This document shows positions 1 to 7,596 of a stretch of 40,384 nt of DNA, piece by piece. Every line of letters begins with the position of its first letter. The stretch's first letter is position 1. A model generated the notes under the pieces. The model did not search any database. It saw only the letters and a program-made list of their open reading frames with translations, and was not told the origin of the DNA. The translations under genes and the position numbers were made by a program. Location of the stretch: the NCBI GenBank assembly GCA_011051655.1, contig DRKS01000096.1:1-40384 (forward strand), given 5' to 3'. The stretch comes from Sedimenticola sp. GTDB taxonomy: Bacteria; Pseudomonadota; Gammaproteobacteria; Chromatiales; Chromatiaceae.

Positions 1-319
1 AAACCGTAATGCAGGAACTCATGTATATAGCGGCCCGTATCATTCATACATCACGCACGATCAAGCTCTCTTTCGGCAGAGGCTGCCGATCGCTGTGCGC
101 ATTTAAGGTCGTGTATGAAAAGCTGGCCTACGGATAACATTGCACCCTGTCTTTCCCGGCAGGCCGATTGGGTTGATGTCAGCGAAAAAAGTGTGAATGC
201 ATCTTATTCGCGTTTGTCATGCGCGAATACTTGAGATGAGCACACAATACACCGCCAAACACATTCGCATCCATTGTTTCCAGAAGAAAATGTCGGCAAA
301 AAATGGATTGTACTCATGA
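1..319. other. Non-coding or degraded stretch at the left edge
   Basis: I see no convincing gene here. All frames are short, and no tRNA or rRNA fold is evident. Base composition falls toward the right end, where the AT-rich accessory segment begins. It may be the decayed tail of a gene lying to the left of the window. Confidence 0.4.
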
Positions 320-592
320 AGCTACGGATTCAGGATAAAAAAATTAGCCTGCCTGGATACACCTCATAGATACTGGGTTATCAATTGGTATACTTATGCA
401 GTCCTTTCATTACTGTGCATTCTGTTGGCCATAATATTTTATTCTAAAGTAAGTGTGCCGCTATCATTAATTAGCCTTGCGGTTGTTGTTTATTCTATTA
501 AATACAACTTAAATATGGTTTTAGGGCTTGTTTATGGTAATAGCGCTTACATTGCTAATGAAAGTTTTTGGAGAAAAATATTAGAAGTATAA
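320..592 (+). pseudogene. Headless open frame for a small membrane protein
   Basis: An open frame follows a TGA at 317-319 and ends with TAA at 590-592, giving up to 90 residues. It has no ATG, GTG or TTG in its first part; the first usable starts are internal. The product would have two hydrophobic stretches (roughly residues 25-45 and 47-62, e.g. YAVLSLLCILLAIIF) and a polar tail ending FWRKILEV. The AT-rich codon use matches the WD40 gene at 1098, not the GC-rich core genes. This looks like the 3' part of a small membrane-protein gene whose 5' end is lost, but it could be chance. I recognise no family. Confidence 0.3.
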
Positions 593-694
593 GGCAGCTT
601 AACGCAGACTACCCTAACTTCCACGATGTAAGCCACCGGCTTTGCCGGTGCGATGCGAAAAGGCTCTGCCGTTCCGGGGTTAAGGAATGAGGTA

Positions 695-732
695 GATTCT
701 CCTCTGAACCCGCCAAGGTAAAGAGGAGAATC
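695..732 (+). promoter_or_regulatory. Leader hairpin ahead of the IS200-type transposase start
   Basis: Arms gattctcctct (695-705) and agaggagaatc (722-732) are perfectly complementary around a 16-base loop. The right arm contains the AGAGGAG Shine-Dalgarno sequence for the ATG at 736, so the folded form would hide the ribosome site. This matches the translational silencing known for IS200-type transposases. Confidence 0.6.
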
Positions 733-735
733 CAA

Positions 736-894
736 ATGAGAGAATGGCAAAGCCAAACTCACGTGCGGTGGTATTGCAGATACCACGTAGTAATCGTACC
801 GAAGTACCGGTACCGGGATAGCAGGCACATGCCGGGCAAGAGTCAGGAATTGGAAAAAGCTGAAGGTACTCATCGGGTAAGGACCGCAAAATGA
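736..894 (+). pseudogene. IS200-type Y1 transposase (TnpA), truncated remnant
   Basis: The frame encodes 52 residues. Its first 28 (MREWQSQTHVRWYCRYHVVI then VPKYRYRD) match the conserved N-terminus of IS200/IS605 Y1 transposases, which usually read SHxxWxCxYHVVxxPKYR. Residues 29-52 no longer resemble the family. The HUH metal-binding motif and the catalytic tyrosine helix, expected about 60-130 residues in, are absent. An intact family member is about 130-150 residues. It is a clear pseudogene, preceded by a good AGAGGAG ribosome site inside the leader hairpin. Confidence 0.7.
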
Positions 895-975
895 AACAAG
901 GCGCACAGATCAAGGCTGCTTGCGGGTGGGGCATCCAGGCCCGGTGCCAACTATCAATCCAAGTCATAACCATCA

Positions 976-1038
976 GCTCAACCAGACGCCATAAATCTTT
1001 GCGGCTTTATTCTGGCATCCGTGGTGGCGCTGGTTAGC
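976..1038 (+). repeat. attC-like imperfect hairpin
   Basis: The arms gctcaaccagacgcca (976-991) and tggcgctggttagc (1025-1038) pair over 14 bases with two unpaired bases on the left arm. The outer left end GCTCAAC fits the integron inverse-core consensus RYYYAAC. The outer right end GTTAGCA is close to the core GTTRRRY but has C and A where R and Y are expected. The 63-base length and one-sided bulges resemble integron attC sites. No integrase gene or second attC site is visible, so the call is tentative. Confidence 0.35.
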
Positions 1039-1097
1039 AAGCCGTTAGCGCAAATGAGCATAGGCTATTAATATGAAGTCGTGTTTGCAGGGAGATC

Positions 1098-2774
1098 ATG
1101 ACCATTAAAAATAAATTGGTAAATATTGCACTTGTTGTATCTTTAACTCCTACGACTATCTTCTATATTTACCTTAGTCCTCTTCTGCTTGCCTCTGCTG
1201 TATTTATTCTGCCATACACAATTATTCTGCCATACACAATAATATTTCTCTTTGGTGGTGGATATGGCCTGCTCTCTAGTTGGATATTAGTAATAAAACA
1301 CATTAGGAGTAAATTTCAAAATAAACCATTATCAAAAGTTTGGTTAATAGGGAATGTAGTTACACTATTAGTTGCAATTTTCTATTATTCACAGCTTGTA
1401 GCTCGTCTTTCACCATCAGGAATTGCATATGCCCAATCATATCCATGGTCATCCTATGCACCCCATTTAGTCATTTCAATACTTCCAATAATAGCTTCAA
1501 TTATCTTGGCTTCTCTTGTCACTAAATATAATTATGTAGAAAGTAATGAGAGCTATTTTAAGTCTAGTAAATTGATGTCATTGTCGTATTATAATATTTC
1601 ATTATTAATATTAATTATATTGATGTCTTATGTATGTGTATCTCACTACATTCAATTTAAAAGGCTGAAAGATATACATGATAAACAGCAACAAGCTGAC
1701 TACAGCTATTTTAGTCTAAATAGTTTATCAAACATTATGAGTGCTGAGTTTATAAATAATGATACTGTTGCCACCATATCAAATAAAAATCAGGTTCATT
1801 TATGGAGTGTGTCTAACAATAATTTCTTAGAAATTAGCAGCAAAAGTTGCGCGAGCGAAATTATGTCAATAAGTCTGGATGGTATGAAAGTGGCTTCAAG
1901 GAGTGGAGATAAAAAATCTGTGATTATCTGTGATATTTTGTCCGGTGAAATTATTGCTACTTTACGTGCACATTGCGAAAAGAAACATCAATGCAATATT
2001 GAATCAGCTGTGCTTAGTCCAAATGGGACTAAAGTGGGAGTTATATCTGGTAGAAAAGATGTTAGGTTGTGGGTGATTGAAAGTGCAACCTATAAATTGC
2101 TAGATGGACATTGTCGTAACAAGGATGTTCTTTGCCGAGTAACAAGTATAAGCTTTAGCCCTGATAATGAATTATTAGCAACAACATCAAGGGATGGTAC
2201 GGCAAAAATATGGATTGTTGATTCTGGTGAACTTAAGGCAAATTTGGTAGGTCATTGTATAAACAATGAGCATTGTAGTGTTTTACGCTCAAGATTTAGT
2301 ATCGATTCAACAATGCTAGTTACTTCATCAACAGATCGGACAGCAAGAGTATGGGACACTGAGACTGGTGAGCCTTTAGTCACATTAAAGGGTCATAAAG
2401 ACCATGTGTGGAATGCAATGTTTAGTCATAATGGGCTACAAGTTGTAACTGCTAGCTGGGACAATACTGCAAGGGTATGGGATTTGAAACTAGGCACAGA
2501 GCTGCTGCTTATAGAAGGGGGAGCATGTGATATAGCTTTACAAAGCTCTTGCGATATAATGGATGCCTATTTCAACAAAGATGGTATCAAAATTCTTACT
2601 GTTTCTCGTTCAAACCCTCCACGAATATGGGATGCTGGTAGTGGGAATCTTTTAGGAATACTCGGTGGGCATGAATCAAGACCATTATCCGCAAAATTTA
2701 GTCCAATTGGAGATCATGTATTGACTGTATCTAGAAACTCTGTGCGAATATGGGATATTTCAAAGAGGGATTAG
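1098..2774 (+). CDS. Membrane-anchored WD40 beta-propeller protein
   Basis: The protein has 558 residues. The first 185 contain about five hydrophobic segments (roughly 12-34, 36-66, 81-101, 122-142, 160-184). The rest is a WD40 region with eight repeat endings (W236, C278, W325, W372, W419, W461, W511, W552) and typical motifs such as SRDGTAKIW and STDRTARVWD. WD40 propellers are protein-interaction platforms; no catalytic domain is present. The linkers between blades carry cysteine pairs (C293/C299, C339/C346, C387/C393, C477/C485), which suggests disulfides and a periplasmic propeller. An odd number of membrane segments with an inside N-terminus would also place it there. The ATG follows a GGGAGA ribosome site. 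The gene is strongly AT-rich against GC-rich neighbours and lies beside IS debris, so it was probably acquired horizontally. Function unknown. Confidence 0.8.
   Translation: MTIKNKLVNIALVVSLTPTTIFYIYLSPLLLASAVFILPYTIILPYTIIFLFGGGYGLLSSWILVIKHIRSKFQNKPLSKVWLIGNVVTLLVAIFYYSQLVARLSPSGIAYAQSYPWSSYAPHLVISILPIIASIILASLVTKYNYVESNESYFKSSKLMSLSYYNISLLILIILMSYVCVSHYIQFKRLKDIHDKQQQADYSYFSLNSLSNIMSAEFINNDTVATISNKNQVHLWSVSNNNFLEISSKSCASEIMSISLDGMKVASRSGDKKSVIICDILSGEIIATLRAHCEKKHQCNIESAVLSPNGTKVGVISGRKDVRLWVIESATYKLLDGHCRNKDVLCRVTSISFSPDNELLATTSRDGTAKIWIVDSGELKANLVGHCINNEHCSVLRSRFSIDSTMLVTSSTDRTARVWDTETGEPLVTLKGHKDHVWNAMFSHNGLQVVTASWDNTARVWDLKLGTELLLIEGGACDIALQSSCDIMDAYFNKDGIKILTVSRSNPPRIWDAGSGNLLGILGGHESRPLSAKFSPIGDHVLTVSRNSVRIWDISKRD
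1206..1241 (+). repeat. Tandem 18-bp duplication inside the WD40 gene
   Basis: Two 18-base copies (1206-1223 and 1224-1241) starting attctgccatacacaat differ only at the last base. They encode the doubled hexapeptide ILPYTI-ILPYTI in the second hydrophobic segment. The reading frame is kept, so it looks like an in-frame slippage duplication. Confidence 0.85.
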
Positions 2775-3061
2775 TCGAAATTATGCTAACTTTAATCTAA
2801 ATGGATATTTTTCTGGCTCTATGAAAGCAATAAGGGCGAGGGGTTTGTATCAAAACGTTTCCCCTATGCTCATTATTGGAATTAGCTTTCTGCAAGGCTG
2901 GGCTTGGGAGGGCAATATGCAGCCGCAGGTATACGGCTTCGTCCAACAATCGGCTGCAAGGGACGGCAAACAACGTGGCGGTTTTTCAAAGGCCGGAAAC
3001 TCTACTTTAGAACTGTCTACTTGACGGGGAAGCTTACGCGTACACTGCGTTCCTGCCGGAC
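2775..3061. other. Convergent intergenic region
   Basis: This 287-base gap lies between the end of the WD40 gene and the end of the second exporter permease. I see no gene. A weak agggg/cccct stem near 2835-2865 is too short to call a terminator. Composition changes from AT-rich to GC-rich across the gap, so it probably contains the right boundary of the accessory segment. Confidence 0.4.
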
Positions 3062-4261
3062 TTACTCGGTCCGGAGCGCATCCACGGGGTCCATGGATGC
3101 CGCCCTTTGGGCGGGTGCAATGCCGGCCACCAGGCCGATGGCGGTGGCGATCAGCTCGGCCAGTAAAACATAGTTCCAGGTGGTGTGGGTGGGCAGTTCC
3201 GGGACCAGGGTCCCCAGCAGCCAGGCGCCGCCGGCGCCGAGGACCAGGCCCGCCAGGCCGCCGATGGCGGCCAGTACCACCGCTTCCCCGAGAAAGAGCG
3301 CCAGAATCTGCTTTCGGCCCGCCCCGATGGCGCGCAGCAGTCCGATCTCGGCGGTGCGTTCCCTGACCGCAATGGTCATGATGGTCAGGATGCCGACCCC
3401 GCCGACAAGGAGGGAGATGCCGCCCAGCGCGCCGACCGCCAGGGTGAGGATATCCAGCACCGAGCCCAGTACTTCCAGCATCTGGTCCTGGGTGATAATG
3501 GTGAAGTCCTCGCTGCCGTGGCGCGCGATCAGCAGCTTGCGCACCTGTTGGGCGACCTCTTCGCTCTCGGCGCCGGTGCTGTAGAGCAGGTCCACCTCCA
3601 TGAGGCTTTCGCGGTCGAACATGGCCATGGCCCTGACGATGGGGATGTAGACGGCGTCGTCGAGGTCGAAGCCCAGCATCTGGCCCTTGCTTTCCATCAC
3701 CCCGATGACCCGGTAGCTTTCGCCGCCGATGCGGATGCGCTGCCCCAGGGGATTGGCGGTGCCGAACAGCTCGCGGCGCACCTTGCTGCCCAATACCGCG
3801 AAGGGGCGGGCGTAGCGGGGGTTGTCGGGGGGCAGGAAGCGGCCCAGGGAGGGGTTCATCTGCCACACCTCGGGTACGCCGGGCCCCACGCCGAAGATCA
3901 TGGAGCGGCGGCTGCGGCGCTTGTATTCGATGGCGGCGTTGCCTTGAATCAGGGGCGCGAAGGCCTGAATCCGGGGCAGGCGGCCAAGGGCCTGGGCATC
4001 CTCCAGGCTGAGGGGGCGAACGTTGCTGATGACGGCGCCCGACATCCCCAGGGTGCTGGATTTGCCGGGGGTGACGGCCAGCAGGTTGGTGCCGAACTGG
4101 GTGAATTCCGCCAGCACATAGCGGTGGATGCCCTCGCCGATGGAGGTCAGCAGTACCACGGAGGCGATGCCCACCGTGATGCCCAAGGCGGTCAGAAAGC
4201 TGCGCATTCGGTGGTAGAAGACCGAACCGAGGGCCAGCTTTGTAAAGTCGCCAAGAAGCAT
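3062..4261 (-). CDS. MacB-like ABC exporter permease (distal copy)
   Basis: This 399-residue inner-membrane permease has the MacB plan. An N-terminal helix (about 20-42, with FLTALGITVGIASVVLL) is followed by a large periplasmic domain (about 45-270). Three C-terminal helices in an FtsX domain (about 275-395) follow, including VRERTAEIGLLRAIGAGRKQ. Such proteins do not form a channel; they transmit ATP-driven motion to the periplasm and partner an adaptor and an outer-membrane protein. It is the last gene of the adaptor-ATPase-permease-permease set and is paralogous to the permease just upstream. The two copies may form a heterodimer. The ATG gives the canonical N-terminus. Substrate unknown. 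Confidence 0.88.
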   Translation of the reverse strand: MLLGDFTKLALGSVFYHRMRSFLTALGITVGIASVVLLTSIGEGIHRYVLAEFTQFGTNLLAVTPGKSSTLGMSGAVISNVRPLSLEDAQALGRLPRIQAFAPLIQGNAAIEYKRRSRRSMIFGVGPGVPEVWQMNPSLGRFLPPDNPRYARPFAVLGSKVRRELFGTANPLGQRIRIGGESYRVIGVMESKGQMLGFDLDDAVYIPIVRAMAMFDRESLMEVDLLYSTGAESEEVAQQVRKLLIARHGSEDFTIITQDQMLEVLGSVLDILTLAVGALGGISLLVGGVGILTIMTIAVRERTAEIGLLRAIGAGRKQILALFLGEAVVLAAIGGLAGLVLGAGGAWLLGTLVPELPTHTTWNYVLLAELIATAIGLVAGIAPAQRAASMDPVDALRTE

Positions 4262-4269
4262 GTTTTTAT

Positions 4270-4352
4270 CGGTTTACAGTTTACGGTTAAAGGCGGCAGG
4301 CGAATAGATGAACCGATAGATCATTGAGGATTGTCTACCGTAAACCGTTAAC
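4270..4352. repeat. Inverted heptad-like repeat between the two permease genes
   Basis: The gap carries a left arm built from units such as ggtttac and agtttac, and a right arm of accgtaa, accgtta, accgcca. The core gtttacggt (about 4279-4287) and accgtaaac (about 4337-4345) are fully complementary. The right arm overlaps the last codons and stop of the upstream permease gene. The design resembles the repeat at 5561-5667 but the unit differs. Confidence 0.65.
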
Positions 4353-5559
4353 CGCCAACCGAATTTAACGCCTGCACCGGGTCCATGCGGGCGGCGCGCC
4401 TTGCCGGCAGTACCCCGAACAGCAGGCCGGTGGCCAGGGCCACGGCCACCGCGGCGCCCAGGGACCAGGGGGGAATCTGCAGCGGAAAATCCGGGAAGGC
4501 GCGGTCCAGGGCCCAGACGCCGGCGAAGGCGATGGCGATGCCGCAGGCGGCGCCGGCGACCGAGAGCAGGGCGGATTCCAACAGGAACAGGCGCAGGATC
4601 TGTTTCTGCGGCGCCCCCAGGGCCTTGAGCAGGCCGATCTCGGTGGTGCGTTGTGAGACCGCCACCAGCATGACGTTCATGATCAGGATGCCCGCCACCA
4701 CCAGGCTGATGGTGGCGATGCCGGTTGCCGCCATGGTCAGGGCGCGGAAGATGCCGTCGAAGGTGGCGAGCACGGCATCCTGCGTAATCACGGTGATATC
4801 GTCTTCTCCGTCGTGGCGTTCCCGGATGATATCCAGCACGGCCTGCTTGGCGCGGGGGATGGACTCCCGGCTCCTGGCCTGCACCAGGATGCGGAACAGG
4901 GACGCCCGGTTGAACAGGGACTGGGCGGTGGCGACCGGGATGATGGCGAGGTCGCTGATGTCCGTTCCCAGCGACTGTCCCTTGGCCGTGAGTACGCCGA
5001 TGACCCGAAAGCGCCGCTCCCCTATGCGCACCCACCGCCCCAGGGCCCGGCGATTGCCGAAGAGTTCGGATTTCAGCTTGGCGCCGAGAACGGTCACGGC
5101 CGATCCCCGCTGGGGATCGCCGGGGGGGAGGAATTTGCCCTGGCTCATCTCCAGATGGCGAATGCCGTAGAGCTCCGCCGTGGTGCCGAGGATGTTCACC
5201 TCCCGCTCCCGCTGGCGGCTGGACACCGGCGCCGAGCCGACGATGATGGGGGCCACCTGCTTGATGAAGGGGCTGCGCCGCAGGGCCAGGGCGTCGTCCA
5301 GGGTCAGATCCCGCGGCGTCTCGCCCATGATGGGCGGGTGTCCGCCGGTGGTTTCGCTGCGTCCCGGCAGGACCACCAGCAGGTGGGTGCCCAACTGGGC
5401 GAACTCATTGATAACATAGCGCCGGGCGCCGTCCCCCAGGGCGGTTAGCACCACCACGGAACCGACCCCGATGGCCATGGCCAGCAGCATCAGCCAGGTC
5501 CGGCCGCCAAAGCCGGAGAGGGCGCGGATGCTGAATTGCAAGGTGTCCTTTACTTTCAT
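4348..5559 (-). CDS. MacB-like ABC exporter permease (proximal copy)
   Basis: The protein has 403 residues and the same plan as its downstream neighbour. One N-terminal helix (about 21-42, WLMLLAMAIGVGSVVVL) precedes a periplasmic MacB-type domain. A C-terminal FtsX domain follows, with three helices and the coupling segment VSQRTTEIGLLKALGAPQKQ, which should contact the ATPase. It lies between the ATPase gene and the second permease, and both junctions are occupied by heptanucleotide repeats. The ATG at 5559 begins MKVKDTLQFSIRAL, typical for the family. Its cargo cannot be read from sequence; relatives export peptides, lipoproteins, macrolides or siderophores. Confidence 0.88.
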   Translation of the reverse strand: MKVKDTLQFSIRALSGFGGRTWLMLLAMAIGVGSVVVLTALGDGARRYVINEFAQLGTHLLVVLPGRSETTGGHPPIMGETPRDLTLDDALALRRSPFIKQVAPIIVGSAPVSSRQREREVNILGTTAELYGIRHLEMSQGKFLPPGDPQRGSAVTVLGAKLKSELFGNRRALGRWVRIGERRFRVIGVLTAKGQSLGTDISDLAIIPVATAQSLFNRASLFRILVQARSRESIPRAKQAVLDIIRERHDGEDDITVITQDAVLATFDGIFRALTMAATGIATISLVVAGILIMNVMLVAVSQRTTEIGLLKALGAPQKQILRLFLLESALLSVAGAACGIAIAFAGVWALDRAFPDFPLQIPPWSLGAAVAVALATGLLFGVLPARRAARMDPVQALNSVGG

Positions 5560-5560
5560 G

Positions 5561-5667
5561 GTTGTGGGTTGTCAGTTATCAGTTATCAGTTGTCAGTTAT
5601 CAGTTGTCAGTTAACAGCAGGTTCACCCCGCAAACTGATAACTGACAACTAACAACTAACAACTAAT
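5561..5667. repeat. Inverted array of heptanucleotide repeats
   Basis: The left arm holds six successive 7-base units of form gttRtca/gttaaca (5568-5609, then 5610-5616), after a gttgtgg. After a 16-base spacer the right arm holds five units aactgat, aactgac, aactaac, aactaac, aactaat (5633-5667). The right arm is the near-complement of the left, so the transcript can fold into a long stem. The right arm reaches the stop codon of the ATPase gene. Similar short heptad arrays (STRRs) are known from cyanobacteria. Confidence 0.85.
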
Positions 5668-6328
5668 CGTCAACTATCGTTCCATCCACCATCTGCAGCC
5701 GCCGCCGGGCCCGGCGGCTTATTTCCGGGTCGTGGGTCACTATGACCAGGGTGATGCCCTCCAGATTCAGCGCCTCCAGGGTCTCGATGACATCGTTGCC
5801 CGAGTGGTGGTCCAGGTTGCCGGTGGGCTCGTCCGCCAGCAGCAGGGTGGGGCGCATAATGGTTGCGCGGGCTATGGCGACACGCTGACGCTGGCCGCCG
5901 GAGAGCTGATCCGGGCGGTGATGGGCGCGATCGGTCAGTTTGACGTGCTCCAGCGCCTGCTCGACCCGGGGCTTGCGCCGTTGTGGCGCCATGCCGGCCA
6001 GGACGAGGGGCAGTTCCACATTCTCGGCGGCGGTGAGCCGCGGCACCAGGTGAAAGGATTGGAAGACAAAGCCGATCTTGTGGCGGCGCAGGTCCGCCCG
6101 CTGTTCCTCGGAAAGGTTTGTGGTGTCGACCTCATCCAGCCAGTATGTGCCCCGGTCGGGGCGGTCCAGCAGGCCGAGGATATTCAGCAGCGTGGATTTG
6201 CCGGAGCCGGAAGGCCCCATGATGGCGGCGTATTCGCCGGCGTCCAGTTGCAGGTTTATAGCGCGCAGGGCATGCACGGTCTCCGATCCGACCTGAAACA
6301 TGCGTTCAACCCCCCGGAGCCGGATCAT
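5663..6328 (-). CDS. MacB/LolD-type ABC transporter ATPase
   Basis: This 221-residue stand-alone nucleotide-binding subunit energises the two permeases encoded downstream. It has Walker A GPSGSGKST (38-46), Q-loop Q90, signature LSGGQ (142-146), Walker B LLLADEP (162-168) and switch H199, all intact. The segment VFQSFHLVPRLTAAENVELP is typical of the MacB/LolD/FtsE branch. Its ATG shares the ATGA tetranucleotide with the stop of the adaptor gene, so the two are translationally coupled. The genes for adaptor, ATPase and two permeases form one operon. Function as an exporter ATPase is near certain; the substrate is not. Confidence 0.93.
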   Translation of the reverse strand: MIRLRGVERMFQVGSETVHALRAINLQLDAGEYAAIMGPSGSGKSTLLNILGLLDRPDRGTYWLDEVDTTNLSEEQRADLRRHKIGFVFQSFHLVPRLTAAENVELPLVLAGMAPQRRKPRVEQALEHVKLTDRAHHRPDQLSGGQRQRVAIARATIMRPTLLLADEPTGNLDHHSGNDVIETLEALNLEGITLVIVTHDPEISRRARRRLQMVDGTIVDD

Positions 6329-7482
6329 CTGGGGGCTTCGGGATCCAGCCGGGCATAGGCGCCGTCCTCCACGCCTTTGCGGTCGAGGGATATCACCACC
6401 AGGTCATCCGGTTTGAGCCCGGAGCGTACTTCGGTGTAGTCCCAGTTGGACATGCCGGTCTTGATGCCGCGTTCCTCGAGCAGCTCCTCATCCGGCAGAA
6501 ATACCAGCACCCGGTTGTCTTCGAGCACGGCCTCGGTGGGGATGCGCAGGGTATCCCGGCGGGCATCCAGAATCACCTCCACATCGGCGCTGTAGCCGGC
6601 GAGCAGCCGCCGGATGTCCTCCGGGCGGGTGAACTCCACCTCCACCTCCACGGTGCGGGCCTGTTTTTCGATATCCAGAACATAGGGGGCGATGCGCCGG
6701 ACCCTGCCCGGGAAACGCTGGTCCCCGAAGGCGTCCAGGCTGATGCGGGCGGGCTTGCCCACTTCGATGCGCGGCGCATCCACCTCGTCGATGGGGGCGG
6801 CCACATAAAAACAGGTGTTGTCGATGAGATCCACCGCCGGCGGCGTCGGGATGCCGGGAGGAGAGGGGGTGACGTACTCGTTCAGCTCGCCATTGATCTC
6901 GGCCACCACGCCGTCGAACGGGGCGACCAGGCGGGTGCGCTCCAACTGGGCACGGGCGACGCCGACGCGCGCCCTGCTGACATTGGTGGACGCCCTGGCC
7001 GATTCGCAGTCGGCCTGGCTGGACTCGGCGCTGGTGACGGCCTTGTCCACGGATTCTATGGATATGGCGCCCGTCTTGCTCAGGCGCACCAGGCGGTCGG
7101 CCTCCCTTCTGGCCACCTCGGCCCGGAGGCAGGTGGCCTCCGCATGTGATTTGGCGGCGTTGGCCTCGCTTTCGTTGAGCGCGACCTGGGCCTTGAGATC
7201 CTTGTTCCAGAGCTCCAGCAGCAGGGCGCCGGCCTTCACCCTGTCGCCTTCCTTGACGGCCAGTATCGCGATCTGCCCCCCCAGGCTGGGAGAGAGCTTG
7301 GCCCGCCGGCAGGCCTTTACCGTCCCGGCCCTGGTATTGGCTATGGTCTGCTCCACTATGCCGCGCTCGACCTGTTTGACCAGCACCTTCACCGGCTTCG
7401 GGCGGGTGGAATACCAGACCAGCCCCATGCCCCCGGCAATGACAACAGCCAGGATAAGCAGATTCAAACGGTGTCGGGGCAT
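6325..7482 (-). CDS. MacA/HlyD-type periplasmic adaptor protein
   Basis: This 385-residue membrane-fusion protein should bridge the inner-membrane ABC exporter to an outer-membrane channel. It has one N-terminal membrane helix (about 8-24), a lipoyl-like half (around 65-92, with VKEGDRVKAGALLLEL), an alpha-helical hairpin (about 95-182), the second lipoyl half (LVAPFDGVVAEI, 185-196) and beta-barrel/membrane-proximal domains to the end. This is the order seen in MacA. A 15-residue proline-rich insert (about 203-217) interrupts the region after the lipoyl domain. It is the first gene of the exporter operon, and AAGGA precedes its ATG. No TolC-like gene lies in the window, so the outer-membrane partner must be encoded elsewhere. 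Confidence 0.9.
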   Translation of the reverse strand: MPRHRLNLLILAVVIAGGMGLVWYSTRPKPVKVLVKQVERGIVEQTIANTRAGTVKACRRAKLSPSLGGQIAILAVKEGDRVKAGALLLELWNKDLKAQVALNESEANAAKSHAEATCLRAEVARREADRLVRLSKTGAISIESVDKAVTSAESSQADCESARASTNVSRARVGVARAQLERTRLVAPFDGVVAEINGELNEYVTPSPPGIPTPPAVDLIDNTCFYVAAPIDEVDAPRIEVGKPARISLDAFGDQRFPGRVRRIAPYVLDIEKQARTVEVEVEFTRPEDIRRLLAGYSADVEVILDARRDTLRIPTEAVLEDNRVLVFLPDEELLEERGIKTGMSNWDYTEVRSGLKPDDLVVISLDRKGVEDGAYARLDPEAPR

Positions 7483-7596
7483 GAGGCATTCCTTTTCTGT
7501 CGGGGGAGTTTTTATTGTATTCTAGCCTTGGGTGCCAGGATATAAAAAACAGGCTCAGGGAACGATTGAAAGGCTATTTCCAAAGAGGGGGGCATT
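7483..7596. promoter_or_regulatory. Divergent promoter region between the exporter operon and the PilJ-domain gene
   Basis: The 114-base gap serves both directions. For the rightward gene a candidate sigma-70 promoter is TTGTAT (7515-7520) and GATATA (7539-7544) with an 18-base spacer. On the other strand TAGAAT and TACAAT, near 7515-7525, are possible -10 boxes for the adaptor gene. The two promoters would overlap, so their expression may be linked. Confidence 0.4.

Larger units (their letters stand above)
600..894 (+). mobile_element. Decayed IS200/IS605-family element (left end and transposase start)
   Basis: The segment looks like the left part of an IS200-like insertion sequence. It has a small perfect hairpin (accggc-ttt-gccggt, about 635-649), then a leader hairpin with 11-bp arms at 695-705 and 722-732, then a transposase start at 736. 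Leader hairpins that sequester the start site are known for IS200. After about 28 recognisable residues the reading frame turns into unrelated sequence and stops at 892-894. No right end is visible, so the element should be immobile. Confidence 0.65.

Noticed and set aside
2835-2865. Possible terminator (agggg ... cccct) after the WD40 gene
   Set aside because: Only five base pairs form, the inner bases mismatch and no T-run follows.
2850-3866. Minus-strand frame extending past the end of the second permease gene
   Set aside because: It overlaps the permease gene in another frame and is arginine/glycine-rich noise.
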